A stretch of 64,000 nt of DNA from the NCBI RefSeq assembly GCF_014926585.1, contig NZ_CP045422.1:682001-746000 (forward strand), in the 5' to 3' direction. A model generated the notes under the pieces. It was not told where the DNA came from and did no database searches. It saw nothing but the letters and a program-made list of their open reading frames with translations. This DNA comes from Devosia beringensis (GTDB taxonomy: Bacteria; Pseudomonadota; Alphaproteobacteria; Rhizobiales; Devosiaceae). Made by a program: the position numbers and the translations under genes. Positions 26,383 through 34,716 of the stretch are shown one piece after another (the stretch's first letter is position 1; each line of letters begins with the position of its first letter).

Positions 26383-28143
26383 CTATTCGGTCGCGTTGGC
26401 AGCCGTCAGGCCATCGGCCAGCTTGGCGGCCACCCGTTCCTTGACGTGGCCTTCTTCATCCATGGCAGCGGCAATCTTCCACTGAAAGCGGGCCTCGAGC
26501 TCGCGACCAGCGGTCCAGTAGGCGTCGCCCAGATGGTCGTTCAGTTCAGGATCATTGGGCCGCAGCTGCACGGCCTGTTCCAGCGTCGCGACAGCCTCGT
26601 CGATACGGCCGAGCTTGTAGAAGGCCCAGCCGAGCGAATCGACGATATAGCCGTCCTGGGGCTGTGCATCGACGGCCTTCTGGATCATCTCGAGCGCCTC
26701 GGTCAGGTGCATGTCCTGATCGATCCAGCTATAGCCGAGATAGTTCAGCACGGCGGGCTGGTCGGGGTTGAGCTCGAGCGCCTTGAGGAAATCGGCCTCG
26801 GCCTTGGGCCACTGCTTGTCACGCTCATAGGCAATGCCGCGCACATAGTAGAAGCGCCAGTCGGCCGGATGGTCGCCGCCGGTGATGGTCAGAGCCTGGG
26901 TATAGGCCTCGGCAGCTTCGGGGAACTGCTCGTCATAACGCAGCATGTCGCCATAGACCGAGGCGGCGTCGAGGTGGTCGGGCTGGGTGGTGACGATATT
27001 GCCCAGACGGCGCAGCGCTTCGGGACGATCGCCGAGAGCATCGAGATTCTGCGCAATGCGCACCACTGCCGTCGGCTTCATGGTGGAGGTGACAGGCACG
27101 GCGTCATAGATGCGGTTGGCGGCTTCGTGCTGGCCGGCAGTGTCGAGCAGTTCGCCCAGCGCCAGGGAGATCACGTCGGCGTTGGGATCGAGATAGAGCC
27201 CCATGCGCAGGAAGACCAGCGACAGGTCGAGGCTCCCATCGCGCGACAGGGCCACGCCGATGCCGTGGAACATTTCGGCGGCGCCGACCTGCACATTGGA
27301 GGCAAAGATGCCGGGGCGCTGGCCGGCGGCGATCTGCTCGCGCACCTGCGTGACAAAGGGGTGGGTGAGCCCCTGGTCTTCGAATTCGGCGATGACGTCG
27401 GTGGCTTCGTCAAAGCGGCCGGCATTGGCCAGCACGCGGGCATAGAGCTCGACCACGCGGGCCACATAGGGCTCGGCGGCAAAGGCCTGGCTCGCCAGGT
27501 CAATGGCCATCTCGGTCTCGCCGGACACTTCGGCCATCAGCGCCCGATGGAAGACCAGGAAATCGTCGAGCCCGGTCTCGCCCAGCGTATCGAGCATGGC
27601 GTCGGCATCGGTCTTGCGGTTGGCGCCGACCAGGGCCCAGGCCCGCAGAATGCTGGCGGTGATGCCGGTAAAGCTGTCCTGGCCGATGGCGCCGAGCTGG
27701 CTTTCGGCAGAATCATAGCGGCGCTCCTTGAGCGCCTCTGTGGCGATCACCAGTTCCGCCAGCTCATTGGTGGGGTCGAGCTCGAGCAGGTGCTTGGCCG
27801 TGGAGGCTGCCCGGCCGATCTGGCCGTCGGCGGCAAAGGCGATGAAGGCGCGCTCGACCAGGATGGTGTTCTGCCAGTCGGCCTCGGCGGCCTGGAAGAA
27901 ATAGCGGGCCGCCTCGTCGGTACGCAGATCCTGCAGCGCCTGCTGGCCGGCCATATAGGCGCCCGTGGCGCTGGCCCGGAACATGGGCAGCAGATCGAAG
28001 CTGGTCCGCGCGTCCGATTGGGCGGTCTGCACGGGCTGTGCCGACTGGCCGGACTGGCTTGCCGTGGTCGCCAGCAGGATGGCGATCAGGGCCGGGCGCG
28101 CGAAGCGGTGCAAAAGCGATGTCACGACGTTGAATTCTCCCAT
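26383..28143 (-). CDS. Exported tetratricopeptide repeat protein
   Basis: A 586-residue protein with an N-terminal hydrophobic signal (about residues 15-30) and many TPR units. Clear repeats include DEAARYFFQAAEADWQ near 77, the DYQFPEAAEAYTQAL region near 400, WPKAEADFLKALELNPDQP near 445, and DEAVATLEQAVQLRPNDP near 520. TPR proteins scaffold protein complexes; the partner is unknown. I use the ATG at 28143 (MGEFNVVTS); the open frame continues upstream without signal features. It lies between the ETF-QO gene and ispE, all leftward. Confidence 0.88.
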   Translation of the reverse strand: MGEFNVVTSLLHRFARPALIAILLATTASQSGQSAQPVQTAQSDARTSFDLLPMFRASATGAYMAGQQALQDLRTDEAARYFFQAAEADWQNTILVERAFIAFAADGQIGRAASTAKHLLELDPTNELAELVIATEALKERRYDSAESQLGAIGQDSFTGITASILRAWALVGANRKTDADAMLDTLGETGLDDFLVFHRALMAEVSGETEMAIDLASQAFAAEPYVARVVELYARVLANAGRFDEATDVIAEFEDQGLTHPFVTQVREQIAAGQRPGIFASNVQVGAAEMFHGIGVALSRDGSLDLSLVFLRMGLYLDPNADVISLALGELLDTAGQHEAANRIYDAVPVTSTMKPTAVVRIAQNLDALGDRPEALRRLGNIVTTQPDHLDAASVYGDMLRYDEQFPEAAEAYTQALTITGGDHPADWRFYYVRGIAYERDKQWPKAEADFLKALELNPDQPAVLNYLGYSWIDQDMHLTEALEMIQKAVDAQPQDGYIVDSLGWAFYKLGRIDEAVATLEQAVQLRPNDPELNDHLGDAYWTAGRELEARFQWKIAAAMDEEGHVKERVAAKLADGLTAANATE

Positions 28144-28231
28144 GGTCCAAGCGGACCCGTTCTGGCGGCCAAGATTGGCCGTTTTGGGACGCCACCGCAA
28201 GGGCGCCCCCGTGAGTGTGATAGGACCGGCG

Positions 28232-29878
28232 CTACATGCCGCTGTAATTGGGCCCGCTGCCGCCTTCGGGCGGCACCCAGGTGATGTTTTGCGCCGGGTC
28301 CTTGATGTCGCAGGTCTTGCAGTGGACGCAGTTGGCGGCGTGGATGCGGAACACCGGCGTGCCCCCGGCCTCGGCCACTTCATAGACCCCGGCAGGGCAA
28401 TAGAGCGGCGCCGGCTCGCCATATCTGGGCAGGTTGTCGCGGATCGGCACCGCCGGATCGGCCAGCTTGAGATGGACTGGCTGATCCTCGTCATGCGCCA
28501 GATTGGCCAGATAGACCGAGGAGGCGCGATCGTAGGTGATCTTGCCGTCCGCCCGGGCATAGGTGAGCGCCGGCAGCTCGCCCTTGGGCTTGAGACCGGC
28601 ATGATCGGGGCCGCGATGCGACAATGTGCCGAGCAGGGAACGGCCCAGCAGGGCGACCGCCCAGAGCTCGACGCCACTGGCCAGCACGCCCAGCATGGTG
28701 CCCAGGCGCGACCAGAGCGGCTTCACATTGCGCACCGCCTGCAATTCCTCAGCAATGCCGGTCTGCATGATGCGCTCGGCGAAGTCGGCGATGACATCGT
28801 GCTGGCGGCCCTGGGCGATGGCTGCGGCCACCGCGTCGGCAGCGCCGATGCCCGAGAGGATGGCATTGTGGATGGCCTTGAGGCGCGGGGCGTTCATGAA
28901 GCCGGCAGCGCAGCCGATAAGGCCACCGCCGGCAAAGGCCAAGGAGGGGATGGATTGCCAGCCGCCGGCCGTGACGGCGCGGGCGCCATAGCTGATGCGG
29001 CTGGCGCCTTCGAGCAAGGGCGCGATGGATTTGTGGGTCTTGAAGCGCTGGAACTCGTCAAAGGGCGACAGCGTGGGGTTGGCATAATCGAGATAGGTGA
29101 CGAGGCCGACATAGAGCTTGCGGTCTTCGGCGTGATAGACGAAGCCGCCGCCGGACGTGGCATTATCGAGGGGAAAGCCGAGATAGTGATCTACCGTGCC
29201 GGGGCGATGCCGCTCGGCGGGGATCTGCCAGACCTCCTTGATGCCCAGGCCATATTTCTGCGGCTGCTGCTCGAGTTGGTAGTCGGCGATAATAGCCTTG
29301 GCCAGCGAACCGCGGGCGCCTTCGGCGATGAGGGTATATTTGGCTTCGAGCGCAATGCCTTCGGCAAAGCCGGGCTTGGGATTTCCGGCCGCGTCGCGGC
29401 CGAGATCACCGGTAATGATGCCGCGCACCGGCCCGGCGCCGCCGCCCAGCACATCGATCGCCGCCGTCATGGGGAAGATATCGACGCCCAGCTCGGTGGC
29501 CTGCTCGCCCAGCCATCGGACGAGATTGCCCAAGCTGGCAATGACTCCACCCGGGGTCTTGAGCTGGGGCGGCAGCAAAGCATGGGGAAAGGCGAAATCG
29601 GCCTTGGCGGTCAGGAAATGATAGGTATCGGTGGTGACGTCGGGGCCGACCGGGGCGCCCTTGAGGCGCCAGTCGGGGATCAATGCATCGAGGCCGCGCG
29701 GATCCATGACGGCGCCCGAAAGGATATGACCGCCCAGTTCGGCGGCTTTTTCGACCACGGTCACCGCCAGTTCGGGGTGGCGCTGCTTGAGGCGGATGGC
29801 GGCGGCCAGGCCGGACGGACCGGCGCCGACGATCAGTACATCTGTCGAAAGGGTTTCGCGCGAACCGGCTTCGGCCAT
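28232..29878 (-). CDS. Electron transfer flavoprotein-ubiquinone oxidoreductase
   Basis: Inner-membrane flavoprotein that passes electrons from ETF (fatty acid and amino acid oxidation) to ubiquinone. The 548-residue protein has the FAD-binding loop VLIVGAGPSGLAAAIRLKQ (about 14-32) and, near the C-terminus, the 4Fe-4S site in HAANCVHCKTCDIKDPAQNI plus GGSGPNYSGM. I start at 29878 (MAEAGSRETLS), before the FAD domain; another 23 codons are open upstream. It is divergent from the uracil-DNA glycosylase, 67 bases away. Confidence 0.95.
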   Translation of the reverse strand: MAEAGSRETLSTDVLIVGAGPSGLAAAIRLKQRHPELAVTVVEKAAELGGHILSGAVMDPRGLDALIPDWRLKGAPVGPDVTTDTYHFLTAKADFAFPHALLPPQLKTPGGVIASLGNLVRWLGEQATELGVDIFPMTAAIDVLGGGAGPVRGIITGDLGRDAAGNPKPGFAEGIALEAKYTLIAEGARGSLAKAIIADYQLEQQPQKYGLGIKEVWQIPAERHRPGTVDHYLGFPLDNATSGGGFVYHAEDRKLYVGLVTYLDYANPTLSPFDEFQRFKTHKSIAPLLEGASRISYGARAVTAGGWQSIPSLAFAGGGLIGCAAGFMNAPRLKAIHNAILSGIGAADAVAAAIAQGRQHDVIADFAERIMQTGIAEELQAVRNVKPLWSRLGTMLGVLASGVELWAVALLGRSLLGTLSHRGPDHAGLKPKGELPALTYARADGKITYDRASSVYLANLAHDEDQPVHLKLADPAVPIRDNLPRYGEPAPLYCPAGVYEVAEAGGTPVFRIHAANCVHCKTCDIKDPAQNITWVPPEGGSGPNYSGM

Positions 29879-29945
29879 ATAGGAACTGCCCCTGACTGGT
29901 GGACGCGGCTGGCCGCGCCAAACGGGCTGTGACATAACAGAGAAC

Positions 29946-30761
29946 ATGACCCAAGATCACCCGCTAAATCACGACGAAATGCTCGCCGTGCTGGATTGGT
30001 ATCGCGCCGCCGGCGTCGATATCGCCGTGGGCGAAGAGCCGGTGGACCGGTTTGCGCAGCGCGCGCCGGCGCGGGCGGTGCCGGCTATGGTGGCCAATGT
30101 TGCGGCCGGCACGGCGGTGGCCGAACGGGCCACCGAGGCGCCGCTGCTGGGCGGCGACCCGGCTGAGGCGCGGAGCCTCGCCGCATCGGCACAGACGCTG
30201 GACCAATTGCAGGCCCTGCTGGACGCCTATGACGGCTGCGGGCTCAAGCTGCGGGCGACGCAGCTGGTGTTTGCCGATGGCAATCCGGAAGCCGACATCA
30301 TGCTGATCGGCGAGGCGCCGGGCGCCGAGGAGGACCGGCAGGGCAAGCCGTTTGTCGGCAAGTCCGGGCAGTTGCTCGACCGCATGCTGGCGGCCATCGG
30401 GCTGGACCGCACCAAGGTCTATATCGCCAATACCGTGCCGTGGCGGCCGCCGGGCAACCGCACGCCGACGCCCGAGGAAATGGCGCTGTGCCTGCCCTTC
30501 CTGCAGCGGCAGGTTGAGCTGGTGTCGCCCAGGATCGTCATGACGCTGGGCGGGCCGGCAATGCAGACTATTTTCGACACCACTACCGGCATCATCAAGA
30601 TGCGGGGCAAATGGGCGACTCTGAGCATTGGCAGCCATCAGGTCGAGGCGATTCCAACGCTGCATCCGGCCTATCTGCTGCGCAATGCGCCCGCCAAGGA
30701 GCAAGCCTGGGCGGATATGCTCAGCCTGCGGATGAAGCTCGACGCGCTGGGGCTCCGCTAG
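29946..30761 (+). CDS. Family-4-type uracil-DNA glycosylase lacking part of the iron-sulfur ligands
   Basis: Removes uracil from DNA. The 271-residue protein has a poorly conserved N-terminal 95 residues, then the core: [29 protein letters not shown] (water-activating loop), [18 protein letters not shown], and [10 protein letters not shown] near the end. Family 4 enzymes hold a 4Fe-4S cluster with four Cys; here only GCGLK and ALCLPF retain one each, and the position usually reading K-C is P-W. So the cluster is probably absent, a variant I recall from alphaproteobacteria. It is divergent from ETF-QO. Confidence 0.88.
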   Translation: MTQDHPLNHDEMLAVLDWYRAAGVDIAVGEEPVDRFAQRAPARAVPAMVANVAAGTAVAERATEAPLLGGDPAEARSLAASAQTLDQLQALLDAYDGCGLKLRATQLVFADGNPEADIMLIGEAPGAEEDRQGKPFVGKSGQLLDRMLAAIGLDRTKVYIANTVPWRPPGNRTPTPEEMALCLPFLQRQVELVSPRIVMTLGGPAMQTIFDTTTGIIKMRGKWATLSIGSHQVEAIPTLHPAYLLRNAPAKEQAWADMLSLRMKLDALGLR

Positions 30762-30875
30762 GGCGGAAAATCTCGTGGCCCGGCCGGTTTTTGATTGCAC
30801 GCGTGGCCGAACGCCACCCTAATGTCACCGTTGCGTGATTTGCAGCCCGTTTCCTTCCGCAAAGCCGAAAGCGCC

Positions 30876-32204
30876 ATGGCCTCCGTTATCAAGATCTACG
30901 CCCTGTTCCTGGGTTCGGCCCTGCTGATGTTCGGCGGCGGCCTGCAGGGACTGCTGCTGTCGGTACGTGGCGCCGAGGAGGGGTTTTCGCTGCTGTCGCT
31001 GGGCCTGATCGGCACCGGCTGGTCGGTGGGCTTTGTCGCCGGATCGATCACCGTGCCCATGGTGGTGCGCAAGGCCGGCCATATCCGCGCCTTCTCGGTG
31101 ATGGCGGCGATCGGCACCATCACCATCCTGCTCAACCTGCTCTGGGTCAACGATGTCAGCTGGATCGTGCTGCGGGCGCTGAGCGGCTTCTGCTTTGCCG
31201 GCGCGGCGATGATCGTCGAAAGCTGGCTGAACGAAGTGGCCGAGAACAAGAGCCGTGGCACGATCTTTTCGATCTATGTGACCATCAACATGGCCGCCTC
31301 GACGCTGGGCCAGGTGGCCATGTCGGTCACCGGCACTGCCGGCTATGTGCCCTTCGTGCTGGGCGCCATCGCCTTTGCCTGCGCCATCCTGCCCACCGCG
31401 CTGACCTCGAGCCCGCAGCCGCGGCCGCTGTCCTCGGCCAAGATCGATATCGGCCTGCTCTACCGTACCTCGCCGGTAGCCGCGATTGCGGCGTTTTCCG
31501 TTGGCATGGCCAATGGCAGTTTCGGCACCCTGGCGCCGGTTTATGGCTATCAGCGCGGGCTCGACGCCAGCGGCATCGCGCTGCTGTTTGCCATTGCCGC
31601 CATTCTGGGCGCGGTGGCGCAGATCCCGTTCGGCCGGCTGTCTGACCGGATCGACCGGCGCATCGTGCTGATCGGGCTCTCCGGCTTTGCCTCGCTGGTC
31701 GGGATCCTGACCGTGCTGATCAACCCGGAAGCGGGCTGGATCATGTATGTGCTGTTTGCCGCCTATGGCTTTGCCGCCAACCCGATCTATGCCGTGGCGG
31801 TGGCCCATGCCAATGACTATGCCAAGGATGGCGAATTCGCCAAGATTGCCGGCGGCATGCTGCTGATCCTGGGCATCGGGCTGGCCATCGGGCCGGCCGT
31901 GGCATCGCTGATCATGGGCGCCTGGTCGCCGGTGGGGCTGTTCATCGTCACCGCCGCCTTCCATGGCGCGCTGGCGATCACCGCCTATCTGCGCATGCGC
32001 ATCCGCAAGAGCGTCGACGTGGCGGGCCGGGCGCCGTTCCAGCCGATGGGCAATGACCGCCAGGTGACGCCGGAGAGCTTCGTGCTCGATCCGCGCGCCG
32101 ATCCGGAAGATTTCGAGATGGATGTGGACGAGGCCCCTGTGCCCGAGGAACTGGCCAGCGTGCATGACGAGGAGAACACCAATGTTCAAGACCGACCGGT
32201 TTGA
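30876..32204 (+). CDS. MFS transporter (YcaD-like)
   Basis: A 442-residue major facilitator with 12 predicted helices and a roughly 60-residue acidic cytoplasmic tail. Recognisable features are FGGGLQGLLLSVRG in helix 1, the loop VVRKAGHIRAF, VESWLNEVAENKSRG between helices 4 and 5, and FGRLSDRIDRRIVL after helix 8, the type seen in YcaD-like permeases. The substrate is unknown. I start at the ATG at 30876 (MASVIKIY). Its tail overlaps the moaB start by 23 bases. Confidence 0.9.
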   Translation: MASVIKIYALFLGSALLMFGGGLQGLLLSVRGAEEGFSLLSLGLIGTGWSVGFVAGSITVPMVVRKAGHIRAFSVMAAIGTITILLNLLWVNDVSWIVLRALSGFCFAGAAMIVESWLNEVAENKSRGTIFSIYVTINMAASTLGQVAMSVTGTAGYVPFVLGAIAFACAILPTALTSSPQPRPLSSAKIDIGLLYRTSPVAAIAAFSVGMANGSFGTLAPVYGYQRGLDASGIALLFAIAAILGAVAQIPFGRLSDRIDRRIVLIGLSGFASLVGILTVLINPEAGWIMYVLFAAYGFAANPIYAVAVAHANDYAKDGEFAKIAGGMLLILGIGLAIGPAVASLIMGAWSPVGLFIVTAAFHGALAITAYLRMRIRKSVDVAGRAPFQPMGNDRQVTPESFVLDPRADPEDFEMDVDEAPVPEELASVHDEENTNVQDRPV

Positions 32205-32718
32205 GGACCGCGCCTTCAAGCCGCTCTCGATCGCTGTCATCGCCGTGTCGGACACCCGCACGCTCGAGACCGATACCGGCGGCGCCCTGCTGAAATCGCT
32301 GCTGGAGGCCGATGGGCACAATTGTGCCGCACGGGTGGTGGTGCGCGACGATATCCAGCTGATCCGCCAGGCGGTGCAGGGCTTTGTCGCCGATCCGAGT
32401 GTCGACGTGATCGTGACCACGGGCGGTACCGGCTTTTCCGGTCGCGACGTGACGCCCGAGGCCGTCGAGCCGCTGTTCGACAAGCGGATGGAGGGGTTTT
32501 CGGTGCTGTTCCACCAGTATTCGGCCACGACCGTGGGCACCAGCTCGCTGCAGTCGCGCGCCACCGGCGGGCTGATCGGCACGACTTTTGTCTTCTGCCT
32601 GCCCGGCTCGCGCGGCGCCTGCCGTGACGCCTGGGAGGGCATTCTCAGCCACCAGCTCGACTACCGCCACAAGCCCTGCAATTTCGTCGAACTGATGCCG
32701 CGGCTGGCCGAACGCTAG
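32182..32718 (+). CDS. moaB: Molybdenum cofactor biosynthesis protein B
   Basis: A 178-residue MoaB/Mog-fold protein that adenylates or binds molybdopterin on the way to molybdenum cofactor. The motif VIVTTGGTGFSGRDVTPEAVEPL (about residues 77-99) and GTTFVFCLPGSRGACRDAW are diagnostic. The start ATG at 32182 has a GAGGAG ribosome binding site and lies inside the 3' end of the MFS gene, implying coupled translation. No other moa gene is in the window. Confidence 0.95.
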   Translation: MFKTDRFEDRAFKPLSIAVIAVSDTRTLETDTGGALLKSLLEADGHNCAARVVVRDDIQLIRQAVQGFVADPSVDVIVTTGGTGFSGRDVTPEAVEPLFDKRMEGFSVLFHQYSATTVGTSSLQSRATGGLIGTTFVFCLPGSRGACRDAWEGILSHQLDYRHKPCNFVELMPRLAER

Positions 32719-32848
32719 GCCGCCAACTCGTCTGTTCCATCACCTCCCTGCGATCCTGCCCCAAGGTCAGATCGACACCGCAGGTCGCCCTCGCACAGGT
32801 GACTGCCACGCCAAATGTCATCTGCACATAACGTGATGTATATTTTTC

Positions 32849-32888
32849 TTTACATCGCGTTCGAAATTTTGGATATAATGTTCGAAAT
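32849..32888 (+). promoter_or_regulatory. Sigma-70-type promoter with a repeated TTCGAA-centred operator
   Basis: TTTACA at 32849-32854 and a perfect TATAAT at 32874-32879, spaced 19 bases, precede the membrane-protein gene. GTTCGAAAT occurs twice, at 32859-32867 (between the boxes) and 32880-32888 (at the likely transcription start), 21 bases apart, that is two helical turns. A repressor bound at both would block RNA polymerase. The HTH protein at 33373 is the natural candidate for this autoregulation. Confidence 0.6.
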
Positions 32889-32908
32889 GATGGACAAGGC
32901 AGGTTGCT

Positions 32909-33373
32909 ATGTCGATGCGCGAGAAAACGTCCTGGATCGCAGTGCTGACGACGCTGGTGATATGGAGCTACTATTTCAGCGTGTTCTGGATCAACGCGCT
33001 CAATGGCCGGATCGATGGCGTCGAGTTGCGTACCCTTTTCATCATCTGCATGGGTTTGTCGGTGGTGATCATGCTGAGCCTCACCATCGCGGTGGCCGTG
33101 ATGGCGCGGCAATCGCTGGACGCGGCGCCCGATGAACGCGAACGCCAGATCGAGGCCAGGGCGGACAGCATCGGCTTCAAGCTGCTCGAAGTGCTGGTGC
33201 CGATCGTCCTGATCGGCGGCCTGCTCAATCTCGACGTCATTCGCGGCGCCTTTCCCGCAGATCCCGTCGGGAGCACGGCGATCCTGTTCGCCAACGGTTT
33301 CCTCATGACCATGGTCGTCACCGAATTGGTGCGCGAAAGCGTCAAGATCGTCCTGTTCCGGATGGCGGCCTGA
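32909..33373 (+). CDS. Four-helix membrane protein paired with an HTH regulator
   Basis: A 154-residue membrane protein with four hydrophobic segments (about residues 10-30, 40-65, 92-110 and 118-140), the loop carrying DERERQIEARADSIGFKLLE. It resembles the DUF2178-like membrane proteins that accompany small Cro/C1 regulators in bacteria and archaea. Its TGA stop overlaps the ATG of the HTH gene by one base step, so the two form one unit. AAGG before the ATG at 32909 serves as ribosome binding site. Function unknown. Confidence 0.75.
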   Translation: MSMREKTSWIAVLTTLVIWSYYFSVFWINALNGRIDGVELRTLFIICMGLSVVIMLSLTIAVAVMARQSLDAAPDERERQIEARADSIGFKLLEVLVPIVLIGGLLNLDVIRGAFPADPVGSTAILFANGFLMTMVVTELVRESVKIVLFRMAA

Positions 33374-33597
33374 TGCCCCCTCCCCCGATCAGCAATGCCA
33401 TCCGGCGACTGCGCTTCGAGCATGGCGAGATGACCCAGCAGGAGCTGGCAAACCGGATCGGCATGACACGGCAGACGGTCGCCGCGATCGAGCAGAACAA
33501 GTACTCGCCGTCTCTGGAAGCAGCGTTCCGTATTGCCGAGGTCTTCGACGTGGAGATCGGTGCCGTCTTCCAGTGGAAGAAGACCGGTACGCCCTGA
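33373..33597 (+). CDS. Cro/C1-type (YozG-like) transcriptional regulator
   Basis: A 74-residue HTH_3 regulator. The helix-turn-helix is the segment MTQQELANRIGMTRQTVAAIEQNKYSPSLEAAFRIAE (about residues 20-56), with typical QQELA, TRQTV and EQNKYSPS. It has no effector domain, so sensing probably comes from the upstream membrane protein. It ends with GAVFQWKKT, as do many YozG-like proteins. It overlaps the membrane gene's stop, and likely controls the shared promoter with TTCGAA repeats. Confidence 0.92.
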   Translation: MPPPPISNAIRRLRFEHGEMTQQELANRIGMTRQTVAAIEQNKYSPSLEAAFRIAEVFDVEIGAVFQWKKTGTP

Positions 33598-33677
33598 CGT
33601 CAGAACCATTACCAGGATGCGAGCCACCCCGGCCCTGCTGGGACGCACGCCCCTCAGGCTTGAATCTGGAGAGTATC

Positions 33678-34670
33678 ATGCAAGCTGCCGTGCAGACTGC
33701 CTATGGCGCGCCCGACGTTGTCGTCGTCCGCGACATCCCCAAGCCAGTGCCCGGAGAAGATGAGGTGCTGGTGCGCATCGTCGCGACCACGGTAACCTCG
33801 GGCGATGCTCGTCTGAGGGCGTTTCGCGTGCCTGCGGCCTTCTGGCTGCCGGCCAGACTTTTCCTGGGTATCCGCAAGCCCAAGCGCGCCATCCTGGGAT
33901 CCGAGTTCTCTGGCGAGATCGAGGCCATTGGCCGGGACGTGCGCCGGTTCAGGATCGGCGATCGGGTCTTTGGCATGCAGGTCTATGGCGCGCATGCACA
34001 ATACAAGATCGTGCCGGAAACTGCTGCGCTGACCACGATGCCGGACAATCTCGATTTCAACGAGGCAGCCGCCTTGCCGTTCGGCGCCATGACGGCGCTG
34101 TACTTTCTGCAGCGCGCAAAAATCCAGCCCGGAGCGCGGGTGCTGGTCTATGGCGCAAGCGGTGCAGTGGGGTGCTTTGGGGTGCAACTGGCCAGGCATT
34201 TCGGTGCCCATGTCACGGCGGTAACCAGCACCGGCAATTTGGGCCTGATGCGCGAATTGGGTGCCGACGCCGTCATCGACTACAAGACGACCGATTTCGC
34301 CCGGACCGGCGCGCGCTATGATGTGGTCATGGACACGGTCAACCGGGTCTCGGTCGGCCAGTTTCGGAAAATCGCTGCCCTTGGAGCGTGCCTGCTGGCT
34401 GTCGATGCCGGCGGGGGCATGTTCCTGCGCGCTGGCCTTGCCAGACTTTTGCGAGGGCCCCGGATCATTGTCGGCATGGCAACGGAAACGCTGGCGGACC
34501 TCGAGACCATCCGCTCCCTGGCGCAGTCGGGTGCAATTCGGGCCACGATCGACAGCACGCTGCCGCTGGCGCGCATCGCGGAGGCACACGCTCTGGTCGA
34601 CAGCGGTCGCAAGCGCGGCGCGGCGGTGATCACCGTAGCGGAGGCAAGGCCGGGCGTGCCCGCATCATGA
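33678..34670 (+). CDS. MDR-superfamily NAD(P)-dependent oxidoreductase
   Basis: A 330-residue medium-chain dehydrogenase/reductase. It begins AVQTAYGAPDVVVVRDIPKPVPGEDEVL, has the cofactor loop VLVYGASGAVGCFGVQLARHF (about 154-174) and the coil PFGAMTALYFLQRA. I see no zinc-binding cysteines, so it is likely a zinc-independent quinone or enone reductase. The ATG at 33678 has GGAGAG upstream; the earlier frame overlaps the HTH gene end. It converges with the DHA2 transporter across a GC-rich hairpin. Confidence 0.88.
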   Translation: MQAAVQTAYGAPDVVVVRDIPKPVPGEDEVLVRIVATTVTSGDARLRAFRVPAAFWLPARLFLGIRKPKRAILGSEFSGEIEAIGRDVRRFRIGDRVFGMQVYGAHAQYKIVPETAALTTMPDNLDFNEAAALPFGAMTALYFLQRAKIQPGARVLVYGASGAVGCFGVQLARHFGAHVTAVTSTGNLGLMRELGADAVIDYKTTDFARTGARYDVVMDTVNRVSVGQFRKIAALGACLLAVDAGGGMFLRAGLARLLRGPRIIVGMATETLADLETIRSLAQSGAIRATIDSTLPLARIAEAHALVDSGRKRGAAVITVAEARPGVPAS

Positions 34671-34674
34671 GAAC

Positions 34675-34700
34675 GCGGCGCCGGGAGGACCCGGCGCCGC
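34675..34700. terminator. Hairpin between convergent genes
   Basis: A perfect 11-base stem (34675-34685 with 34690-34700) with an AGGA loop lies between the ends of the MDR and DHA2 genes. It lacks a U tract on either side, so it is a structural terminator or transcript end, not a textbook intrinsic terminator. Confidence 0.55.
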
Positions 34701-34716
34701 CTGAAACGCGCTGATG

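Noticed and set aside
26317-29932. Two overlapping 655-codon plus-strand frames
   Set aside because: Both are antisense to the TPR and ETF-QO genes, whose motifs are unequivocal.
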